The notes beneath the pieces were generated by a model. The model was not told the DNA's origin, searched no databases, and saw nothing but the letters and a program-made list of their open reading frames with translations. Made by a program: the position numbers and the translations under genes. A stretch of 64,000 nucleotides of DNA. Origin: Hermodice carunculata (lineage: Eukaryota > Annelida > Polychaeta > Eunicida > Amphinomidae). Positions within the stretch are counted from its first letter, which is position 1. Every line of letters begins with the position of its first letter. The DNA lies in assembly GCA_964020975.1 (NCBI GenBank), contig OZ026629.1, positions 53,216,231 through 53,280,230 on the forward strand, read 5' to 3'. Shown piece after piece: positions 24,956 through 46,400 of this stretch.

Positions 24956-26900
24956 AGCCTTAACACACAAAAAGTCACTAAAAAAATATAAAAATAAAAT
25001 AAATAAATAAATAAAAAAACAATCTATTAAAATGTTTATTCTCTAATCTATGGGTCAGTGACATGTACATAATTATGTTGAAAAGTTTCAATTATTGGTG
25101 GACAAATATAAAAATAGTAAATCATACAGGTTAAATACGTATGATGGAAATCTATGGTAAAGTATGTGCGGATCCATTGGGTACATGTATATGTTCTGTG
25201 TTTTGAAACCAATCCAGTTGATGGTATCTTACAGTGCTCATTTTAAGATTGAGTCATAGAACACTTCAGGTGCGAAGGTGTTGGCCTAGATCATGTAATG
25301 TCTATTGAAGCACCACAGATTGACCCAACACGCTGGCAGATGTACTTGAATAAGTGGCTTTCATCTGAAAAACTTGAATGTAGACTTCTTATAATAATTC
25401 AATTAAGCGTGACTATTGTTGTGCCTGGCACTCAAAGGGTTAATTCAATGGCACGGCCACCCATTTCTTTGATGGTAATGGGGTGACCTGTACCATCTCA
25501 GAGAAACATGTCCATTTTTTAGATTTGACAGGGTACCTTGGTTTAAAGATAATAGGATGTGGGCAGAAAAATTTGACCACTTTTTATTTACTGGGTGGGC
25601 TCTTTAGCTGTGACGTTATCCTGCAATGGTCATGTGATAATTAGCTTTTCTTTCATCTTTGTTTGTGGGCTGGGCATGCCGGCCAGGGTGACACTGGTTC
25701 AGGTGTTACCCACTTGAGCTGACAAGATGGTTATATATACTGGTCAGACCCATGCATATGATTAACATACAATTAGCCACCTGGTGGCAGCAGCACTTCT
25801 CACTCCCTTTAACAACCATGCCACTTTCAGCTGTGAGGCAAGACTGAAATGAGCAAATGGGTTGCCTCAAAACTTTTTACAACTTGTGTAATTAGGTGAT
25901 GACCTTAAAGAGTAGATAGTGGTCACAAAACAAGCAGTGACAATAGATTGGACTGGACTCATCATTATGGTAAAAATCCACCTTAATGTAAACTACACAG
26001 TTATTAAAGTGACAATGTTTCATTCATTTGGAAGACCAAGAAGGCTGCACTTTATCACACAGCTACAGGAGTCTTCAAACACAGATCATCCAGCATGAAA
26101 TGAACATCATCAGGATCCAGCAAATAGAGTGTCTCAAAGCAGGTTGCCCTCAAAGATGGCTGTCACTGTAATGGAAGCATGGTTTGCCATATTGCAATTT
26201 TGTGTAGTTAAAAAAAAAAAAAAAAAAAACCAACTTTGCACCAGTGGCTCCATCCCACTCATGACCAGCTGGTGCTGCCCTCTTACAACTGAAGTTATAA
26301 CCAACAAACCTGGTTTAAAAGCTTGATCCTGTGATGTGGCAACTTCATCTTTGGCTTTTCATCAATATAAAGTGAACAAGGATCAGAACAAGAGGCCCAT
26401 TGATCTGATGCTCTGCTAACCACCAACATGACAAAATCATCCATATTATGCAATATCAAATTTTTACATGATACACATTTGGTATCATTTGCTTATTTTT
26501 TATCAAGATATTGAATTAAATGTCCTTTTCTTAAAAATAAAAATAAATAAAAATAAAATAGGTCGAAAAAGTTCACACAATCATTGGGTAAAGGTGTATA
26601 ATTCCAATCAAAGCCTCACATTGTGAGTAACCCACAACATTTGGACCAAACTTTTTCAAAACTGTGTTGTTTGTATGTGTCTTTAACAATTCTTTTTAGT
26701 TCAATAATCTCCAAAGATTGCAGCAGAAAGATTTCCAGGGGGCATAGATAAATTATTATCAGGAGTAAAAATATTGCATGAGATGATATCTGACATCTGG
26801 TTCTTTTTAAATGGTTATGGTGCTCTTTTTGGTTTGCATCCCTACCATTTGAGTCACTTCTCAAGAAGCCAACATGACGCTCAAATATAGTGAACCTTCC

Positions 26901-26906
26901 TTTATT
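26901..26906 (-). promoter_or_regulatory. candidate poly(A) signal AATAAA for SREK1IP1
   Basis: The first clear minus-strand AATAAA seen downstream of the SREK1IP1 stop codon, about 450 bp past it. Chosen by position only. Confidence 0.4.
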
Positions 26907-27352
26907 CTACAAAGTTGAGTTTAAATATTTGTTATGACATGTAAAATGTACCTTAATGAAAATACTTACAAACAGTTGCTTGGCATGTTACAAAGAATGA
27001 TGATTATGGATCTTAAATGGATGACAGAACAGGAATATTAACTATGGGATATCTTTCACATCGTCTTTATACACAACTGGATCTCTACACCATATGTATC
27101 CCTCATCTTTTGTGCCACGGCGTCGTAAGCAATATAGAATGTATGTCAGTTGGGAAGTACCTTATACCTGCCATATGAATAAATTACATGTACCCATTTC
27201 TATGAAATCATATGAGTAAGAAATAAAGTATAGCATCCAAGACGGATGCATAGTCTCACAGACCATGTTCTCAATGATTGCACTGTACATCAACACAAAG
27301 TATACTTTCATCTAACTGTGACATAATCCAACTGCTGGGTGGTGGCTGAGTC

Positions 27353-37001
<9,649 letters not shown>

Positions 37002-37431
37002 GCTTGTGGTGTTTCTAATACACTATTTGCGTTTCGATTAGTCAGAAAAGAACCCGACAAGTGCTTCAGTTGTTCCACCATCGGATACCCGCCATGCAGC
37101 CTCGTTTGAATTTCCTCGGCCTTCACCTTCATTTACCTTACTCTCTGAAAGACTCTCAGAAAGTTGATCTGTACTTGTTCCCATTTAGAGTGACAAGATT
37201 TGGCAAACAAAATGTATAAAGAATCAAATAATTAGTGTCTTGTTTTGCATTGTCATGAATCTTCTTCCCAGCTGTGGTATGAACAGTTGCATTCCTTGTT
37301 TCATGAAAATTGTCTGATTGTGGTACAGCAGAGAAACAAGATGGCAGCGCCCGCTGTGTTAGAACCTGGGGATGCCGAATGATTAAAAGTGTCAACTTCC
37401 GATGCTTGGTTTTAATTTAAATTGACAGGCA
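37002..37431. promoter_or_regulatory. shared divergent promoter region of SREK1IP1 and CWC27
   Basis: The 430 bp between the two ATG codons must contain both start sites, unless further non-coding exons exist. A YY1-like CAAGATGGCAGCGC lies at 37337-37350 and an ACTTCC (ETS-type core) near 37395. No clear TATA box is seen on either side, which fits housekeeping splicing genes. Promoter function is inferred from position. Confidence 0.7.
37341..37382 (+). other. short upstream ORF in the CWC27 leader
   Basis: An ATG with A at -3 and G at +4 opens a 13-codon frame (MAAPAVLEPGDAE) that stops 49 bp before the CWC27 start. If the transcript starts further left, it could dampen translation of CWC27. 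Alternatively this ATG may simply be part of a YY1-type initiator. Confidence 0.4.
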
Positions 37432-40400
37432 ATGAGTAACATATATATACAAGAGCCGCCCACAAGTGGGAAGGTACGTGCTTTAGTATGCCTTGGTCAA
37501 ATTCTTATCAACAGTAAACGTGTGCTGTCCATGCACAAGACTACGGGAAAGCATGGAGGAAGGAAGAACTGAACTGCAATTTGCATTTCAGGTAATCTTC
37601 CTTCCTCCATGGGGAAAGTAAAGCAAACTGCATGGCCAACATGCACCCATTGACAATGACCTTCAAGATTTTGGAAGATGAGACCTCGGAAGAAGTTAGT
37701 TATTCCTACAAGATGAGAGGAAGCTAATCAAAATTAAAGGTGATTATTTAAAGGTAGGATAAATTCATAAAATCTGATACCGGTACAGAAAATGGTATCC
37801 AGAAAATGATACAATGTTGATTTCGACGAAAAGTAATAGATTCAAGAAATTTGGTTTTTAGTGGAAATTTTCACAAATTCAGGAGAAAGCTCTGCAAAAC
37901 TGCAACTGAAGCAGTGATGACAAAAAAAAAAATCAGTTATTATATCGCTTATATATAATATCCTTCAACAATGCAAATTACAAAAAGAGGTATTGTGATG
38001 ATTGTCCATTTAGCAGTCTTTATACCGTTATACATACCTTAACCTATAACTTACAATGTAGGAAGTCAAGTTACGGAGCTAAAATCAAAAAAAAAAAAAA
38101 ATCTGTGTAATACCACATTGTGTATATGTTGTGTGTATTCTTCTGATCTGCCCATTCTACCGATGGCACTGCACATTCTATGGATCTCTTGTTCGCGCAC
38201 TCATCGACATGGCAGTGTGTGCTTTGTGGAATTGTTTGGTGATGCTTGCAATGAGTATTGTTGAATTTGTTCAGACTGCGCATTCCATTGATGACTTGTC
38301 AGAGTGACTGAGTACAATTCAGCAGGGGACAAGGGAAGCTCTTGGTTATTTGGTTGAATTATCCCTCGTGTCATTTAGGTGGGATCTCAATCTCTGTTTA
38401 AATACTGGCATGGAAGGTGCAGACACAACTCTCACTGGTAAATTGTTCCACTTGTCAACTGCTCTGTTTGAGAAAAAATATTTGAAGGTGTCTAATGGAG
38501 CATACTTTTTGGCCAGCTTTTAAGAATGACCTCTAGTTTGGTGCTCATTGAAAGAAAAGAATTTGTCATGGGTATTTTTATATAATCCATGCAACATCTT
38601 ATATGTTTCACAGTAGTCACTAAACTCCCTACGACCTTTTAGAGATTCCATCTGGATATCCTTAGATGCTAGCTTCAAGCACCTACTCTGCATTGCTTCT
38701 GACATGTCGATATCTCCAGGTTGCCAGGGGCTCCATACTGTGGCCCTGTATTCCAGCACAGCTATTACTAATGATTTAAGGGTCTGGTGCTAGTCATGTT
38801 TCTCGAGTCTATATTACGAAAGTTAAAATCTGGAAGAATTGCATTCTCTGTATTGATCTGACTAATAGTGACAAATATTGTGTAGTATATGTTCTTCATC
38901 GACCACTAGGCGGTAACAGTACTAACACCCCCTGATCAACCATCTGACTTTCTGGTGAGGGTTAATACACACCCATACAATCTCAGCTTCAACATCAGCT
39001 AGAATATACCTTGTAGAATGTAATTCACTTTTCACTAAATTAACACTCTGACTCTTTTAATAATCTTGTAAGTGCCTGTAGAATAGAAATTAATGTTTCT
39101 ATCCTGTCAAAAACTTGTGTAACCCAGTAGGAGTGTATTCTGAGTCTTGTAAACTTTCATTGAACCAAGTTTCAGCTATCAATTTGATATCAGGATTCTC
39201 ATATTGTGCTAAAAAAGAAGAAATATGTGCACATTTTGACTTAAAGTATTGGGCATTGAAACTACATGTAAACATTTTCAAAGGGAGAAATTGCTATTTT
39301 TGATACAGGTGCTTTTGTACATGTATGTACAGTGCTGTGAGTGCAAGTCTACATCTTCACTTATTGGGTTGTGACATGGGTAATGTTGCCTTTTTTAACA
39401 GTGTATCTGTCCTTTGGGTTTTGATTCCTGGTCTCTTTTTAAAACTTTTTTTTTTTTTGCGGGGCAACATCTTTCTAGTTTCGTCATGTCAGTCACTATA
39501 AAGATCTTTTTGAGGTCATACATTTCTGATGTGACTTGCCTAACTTGTGTTGCATTTCTAAAAGTGAGGTTTTTGTCTTCCAGCTCTTGAAATTTGACCC
39601 TTATTGGCCTGTGTCTGACACTGGGGGCTCTAGTAACTTTGTTTTGATTACTAGTGTCACTAATAGCAGCAGTGTCACCAGGGGTAGCAACTGATAGTGG
39701 TGTCCCACTTCCCACGAAATACTGTTTAATCTTGTTGCGCGATCCTGGTGGTCAAAATTGGAAAACTAAATTTCATTATGTTGGTATTCTACTTCCCATT
39801 TTTGCACAATAAAGCTTGCATTTCTCCTCAATGTTAACATCTGTTTGAAGGGCTGATGTGGCCGCTAAGTCACTTTCATCCCAAAAATAGTGAAAATTGA
39901 TCTTCCCTTTAGTAATAACATTGTATTCTGTATCTGGTATTTGTAGACAATTTTGGCATGTCCATCCATTATATCTTTAATACAAGCATAAGAGCATATG
40001 ATCTTTCTCACTACCTGAGAAAACCTGTTCACATTTCAAATAAGGGGCTTGAGAATGGTCCTTATCCAAAGGACTATAAGAATTGGACGCTGCTATTCAG
40101 ATACAGCTGCAGGTGTAGAGTGACTTCTACTTCCTTTTCCTCTACCTCTACCATTACCCCTGACACCTTTATTTGTGGTGTTTCCTTTGCCTTGTCCTAT
40201 TGGCATGATTGTAGGAAAAAGTGTAGTCTTTCTTAACTTATACCATAATGATGACAATGAACATGATGAAAGACTGGCTTCAATTCAATCTGTAGAGTTA
40301 TATGTACATGTAGTGCAGTCTTTTGCTGCAATTATCACATGTATTTGGACAAGTGATATAAAGATAAGTATATGTATATCAAGATATATGAAAGTATGCC

Positions 40401-43400
40401 TGAAAAAGTGTAACTCTCACTGTAACATGGTGACAAATCAATGAGTGACCATATACCTATAAGGTTGAATCAAGATTTTCTGATATGTGAATGCACTTCA
40501 AAAAAAGTATATGAAAACATTTATAGAAGTTGACTAGTAATTGCAGCTTCTGACTAGCAAATGTAACTTCAGTCAGATGTATATTCAAATTTATACTTCT
40601 AGGTCTGTGCTGATATGGATATGAATTATATTGTATCTAAGATACATCGAGAATCCAAATAAACATAGATCTATATACTTCGAGACTCACGAGACACAGA
40701 AAGAATTTGGTATTTATATCATACAATGTATGTCTTGTTATCCCGAACTTTCACAATAACTGGATAACTGTTTAGCAGGCAACTGTACTTGACATATAAG
40801 TAAGTATGTAAGCCTTCTTTCCAGGTTTTAGTGTGAAGAGATCTATTTCTTCGGTCACGTGTGCTTTAGAATTTTAGATTTGGAGGAACCGGAAGTCAGT
40901 AACATATGTTTCCAATGAAAGATACTGCAACAGGGCAAGTAGCCAGTAGATGATGTGGCAACAGTTGTGTGATGTGTTTCGACTCTGATGAGTCTCAACA
41001 GGCACTGAAGGGATCTCGTTTAGACCGCCATTTTTATAGTGAGGTGTAACAATTATGTTGCTATGTTACGTTACCTTGCATTACGCAGAGATCTGCTCAT
41101 GCATAATGAGGACTGAAACCAAGTTTCAGTTTAGTAATCACGTAACTCACTTTCCAAAAAAAAGTTTGAAATTGTTTGTTTACCAAATATGGTAAATAAA
41201 CAGGCTGTTTTGGGTCAACTAGTGCTGTTTGACGGTTTTGTTCACCTGGTGAAAAAAAGAATTTTGCACCCAATGTCCTATCCCAGGGGCAGGCAGAAAA
41301 AAGAGGAATTTCGGTATCTGCATCCATAGTATAGGTAAATAATATTTGCGATCTCTTTATTTATTACTTTACACTGATGTGTCAATAAAAGGTCTTGGAG
41401 ATCATGATCATCAGACCTGATGGTGAGAAGAAAGCCCCCCCCCCCAAAAAAATGCCTCCTATAATAATATGTGTAACTACAGTAATCATATGTGCAAATT
41501 CATGCAAAAATTAAAGGATAGCCAGTGTGGAACCAAAAACCTCTTCTGTATAGGGGCAACTCCAACACAAAAGTATGATTATGAAGCAGCCTGTGTTCGT
41601 AATAGGAAAGAAGGAATCTGTCATGCCCTATTTATCACAAGCCTGGTACATGTGTTTTGAGTGCATTCTCAGTATAGCCCTAATTCTTTATTTGGAATCG
41701 GGGTCAGATTCTCCGTATGTGTTGTTGAAGGATACTGACCTGACAACTAATTGTACTTCATGTTCAACAGATTTCTCTTAAATGATAATGTTCAATTGGG
41801 CTGTAGTGTCTTTGTAAATGTCACTCTAATGATGCTGAAAGTATTAGTTGAACTGGCAGAATTAATATGAAATAATTCCTTATCAGATTTGCCTCTGTTT
41901 TTCTGTATATAAATACATGTATAAGATGCATTAGTGTTTGGCCAGAACATCCTGTTGCATCTTGTGAGTGGTGGTGGTGTCAGTGTCAGTTTATGTCAGC
42001 TTTTGAGTACCTTTGTGCGTGTTTCTTTAAACAGGGTTGGGTATAAATAGGGCTGCATTTCAAGCAGACTGACATTCACTTAATCACAACAACCAATGAT
42101 ACAAACAATATAAAATGAGGGCTCCTTTTGGCTAGACTACGGGTCATCCATCGAACGTGCAGCACTGTCTCCTGGTGGATATGTAATTCTTGGGACAAGT
42201 TCTCATCATCATCTAATGAGACAGACCAGTTTACATGAAATCATCCTTCAAATTTCCTCCATTTTATATCTTGCTTATGAGTCTGTACACAAGGATTTAC
42301 TGGTCGGAAGAAAGGGCTGCACCGTCCATTGATAGTTTTGCAATCTATCAATGTGTATGCAACGAGAGATCTGAATCTGTAGTATCACATCATGGGAATA
42401 TGTTATGTTCAACACAGGTAAAAGTGCAGGGACTTTGATTGTTCCAAAATTTCCCACAATTCTATCACAGTAAGTCTGTACTCTGTATTGTATGATGATG
42501 GTCACATCATTCTGGAGTCTGGATATTCATTCAAATTTATACATGGTTAATCATAAATGTTAATATGTCATATGCTTGTTGCATTTTTATAGGTACTTTT
42601 GGTAACCTCATGTGGAGAAATAGACATTGAACTGTGGTCAAAGGAAGCGCCCAAGGCATGTCGCAACTTTGTTCAACTTTGTTTAGAAGGCTATTATGAT
42701 GGAACAATTTTCCACAGAGTGGTGAAAGACTTCATAGTACAAGGTGGCGATCCTACTGGGAGTGGCCATGGAGGAGAGTCAGTCTATGGCAAGCCATTTA
42801 GGGTAAATGACTTTATGCAGTTATGTTTTTTTCTTTCTGTAATTACATGTACTGTAAATCTACAAAAGTTTTAAGCACAGATATCTTTAATACATCATGT
42901 ACATACATTGTACATATACAAATGTAAATTTCTGATAGATTGTGTATTGATATCATATGTCAGGGGTGAACCAAAAAGCAACACATATGTTTGCTTGTAC
43001 ATGAATGTGGGTGTCCGTGTGTCTTGTTTTGGAGGCGAAACTTAATTTAGACACTGTGAAGTTATGAAACCATGACAAAGTTAGCATTTTTGATGTATGC
43101 AGTTTCCAAATTCTGGTCAACAGCCTAGGCACTATTTCTTTGTATGTATTTGTCATTTATTATTGTTTTGTGCCACCTGCTATATCCAGTGATCCTGGAA
43201 AACTGTTCGAAAAATTATTATCTGAATACTTGGAAAGATAGATTCTTTTTCCATTGAACCATGTGTATTATCATGTTAAAAAAGGATACACGTTTTGTCA
43301 CTTTCATGTGGATGTACACTCCACATTAATGGCGGGAACCATTTATTGATAAAACTGCTGAAAATCACCATCCTTGTCTGATGACTGACATAATTTGTGT

Positions 43401-46400
43401 CTTCACCAAAGTTTTGTGCTGCCTGACAAAGGTGTTAGCTGTGATTTAATGTTGGTTCAACAAAATGTAATTATGAATGATTATCAGGATAGCCTGATAT
43501 GAGTTTGGTAAACCGTGTTTTTTTTTTTAAATAAGACATGCAAGATCCCTCATGGGAATGGATTGAAACCAAATTGATTGGATATATATCAAAGAGAACT
43601 GTTACCTTTTAGTCTCTATATGTACACATACATGTACTTACAAACAAATGTATGTAAATACCCACCAGTCAATTGAGTGACACCTGGTGGGTAAATCTTG
43701 ACAAAGATGTAACACACAGTGGTGCAAAATGACGGTGGCACTTATTGCATTTGATGCAGTGGTACTCATATACTTTCTCTGCCTACAGGATGAATTTCAT
43801 TCAAGGCTGCGTTTTGTCAGAAGGGGGTTGGTGGCAATGGCAAATGCTGGTCCACATGACAATGGAAGTCAATTTTTCTTCACACTTGGAACCACTCCAG
43901 AACTCAACAATAAGCACACAGTTTTTGGAAAGGTAGCTATCATTGACATGTAGGGTCCTGACTGAACCCCACTCCCACTCTGTAAATCTTGCTTAATGTG
44001 ATTTTGTGTGCCTATTGATTACAAGAGGATCCATGAAATAAGATGTGGGTAACTTTGTAACACAGTAGAAATCCATTTAAATCTTCTTATGTCAAGCTAA
44101 GAGCTCACAATGTGTATTAGGCTTGTTTTTGACATTTTACAGGCTTCAGCTGTCATTTCTCGTGTCAGGTTAATGAAAGATGAATTAAGTTAATCATTCA
44201 TATAATTTCTTACTGGCATAGACCTCTGATTCAAAGAAAATAATGCGAACAAGATCATGAATTGTAACAAGAACTATTATAATTTTGAGAGTACAACTGT
44301 ATGCTACATCTCTGAACGAATTTGATTTTTTACATTTTATTTTATCATATCTTGTATTGTAGACATTGTTTTTGTTTTTTTGCTCAACCCGTTGTTTTGC
44401 TAAATTTCTATGAGCAATAATGGGTTCCTCTACTGCAGTATTGATCCAAAGTTACGTAAAGCAACTTTCACTTTTTACAATTTATGTCATGATCTTCAGA
44501 ACATATATTATTAGAATATTGTGTATATATTTGAGTTTGAGATACCAGAAGCCTGTGAAATAAGTCCCATACCGAAGCCTGTGAAATAAGTCCTATACCA
44601 ATTGTTAGCCCCTAACCATACTCTTTGGTTATGTCTCGATGATGACCTGCACCAAAGAAAGCTGTTGACCTGGAGCATGCTGTTATTATCATAGGCTTCA
44701 TCTACAATTCTTTTACAGAATGTTGTGTGTTGCTGACAAACGTTAAGTCACATCATTGAAACAGGACATTTGGCATCATGGTGTATGCTTTTGGTCACTT
44801 TAACCCTCCCACACTCAAATTGTCCAAAAGTGACCAGATGTACATTGTCTGCCTCAATCTTTTTACCACAACTTTTCATGTAAACTGTTTTGGTAAGAAC
44901 TGTAGATGAGCCCTATTATGATTTCATGCCCCAGGTCAACAGCTTTCTTTGGTGCAGTTGGATGTAATGCACCCTAATTGCACTAAGGACATCTGTTGAC
45001 TCAGTCTTATTTTGACTAGAAAGGGAGGAAATGGTTAAATCACAGCTTTCCAAGAGGACTTGAAGATAGGCACAAATCTTGTGTCTTTCCACAAATATGG
45101 TAATTAACTTCCTACATGGGTTTGCAACCCAGAGCAATCTGTGGTCCAGTTAGTAGTGCAGTTCACACAGTCAAGAGTGTAAATCTTGCAGCTGATTTCC
45201 CACCTAATTTATCATTAGGCATGTGCAGTGCTCTTGAATTTAAATGTTGTAGGCAAAAATAGCACTCCATTGATTTCCCTGTGGTTTGGGCCATTGTTCC
45301 TGGAAGTGTGAGCAATCGCTAGAAAAGGATTACATGTTACATTTAAACAGTGTTACCTTTAAATATATTAAAAGGCTCAGTTTAGTTGTCATCAGACACA
45401 CAGTCAACTTATTTTCTTACAGTAATTAACGAAAACGAAGACAAGCTTTGGACCACTTACATCTGGTTCCCTGAGAATGTATAAAGGAATCCAGGTTCCT
45501 GTACTGACAAAAATAGTGAATGTATATGTGCCAGATGTAATTGCATGTACATGCACACATCTGCAGTGTTTTCAAAGGTGCTTATTCTCTGCAATTAATT
45601 CTGGAAGGTTGCAGGCAACACAGTGTACAACATGCTACGACTTGCCGATTGTGAAACAGATGGTGAAGACCGACCCCTGTACCCACCCAAAATCAAGAAA
45701 ACAAAGGTCAGTCACATCATACACTCACACACTGTACCATCATATGTAAAATTATTAAGATGGGTTCATTCATTCTCTATATCATGATCACACATACCTA
45801 AATATCAATGTTATGCAGGAATGCACATTTGTGCTGATGTGGCAAGGCCAAGCACCACTGATTTTAAATATAAAGAAATGAATTTCATTGTGCATCATCT
45901 GTAATTTAGGTTTGTTTCTGTGTTGTATTGCAAGAAATTGTCATTGTGTTTTAAGCATGCTTTCATTCAGCCTTATTCCTTGGAAAATACCTGCACAGCA
46001 TAACTCTATTACTAAGCAGAAATTAAAGCTTTTGATTATTTCACTTTTATTATTTATGTATTTACGTTTTATTTTATTTTATTTATTTAAAAAGTATTTT
46101 TTTGCTGCAGGTCTTATCCAACCCTTTTGATGACATAGTGCCCAGATCTTTGCCAAAAGGCAACAAAGAGGAGGATGAAGGCAAGAAAAAGAAGAGCAAG
46201 TCAAAGGCTACCAAGTAAGTTCTGTCTAGTGGTTTCATTTATTATTAATATTATTTTTTATATCAGACTGTTTTTAATGATAGATACTGAATTTGCCATT
46301 TTATTTATTTATGCATAAATATTGTCAATACTGGTTCACATGTTTCATACCTAACAATGTGATGAATTGTGGAATATATTATCCCTTTTAAATGCCACTG

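Larger units (their letters stand above)
21017..26900. other. intergenic stretch between the GH76 and SREK1IP1 genes
   Basis: No gene is recognised. The first 150 bp should hold the GH76 promoter. The rest contains a GT/AT microsatellite near 21.22-21.30 kb, a fragment of the 17-kb repeat family, a TTTTG microsatellite, a diverged duplication at 24.2-24.95 kb, and a run of 20 A at 26210-26229. Reading frames of 60-96 codons are scattered and look random. Confidence 0.6.

Noticed and set aside
37125-37186. alternative SREK1IP1 first exon ending AGTAAG before GTAAAT on the minus strand
   Set aside because: The donor is good but the phase does not fit exon 2, while the exon ending at 36983 fits exactly.
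37156-37395. 79-codon minus-strand frame between SREK1IP1 and CWC27
   Set aside because: It lies in the shared promoter region, has no recognisable motif and does not splice in phase with SREK1IP1 exon 2.
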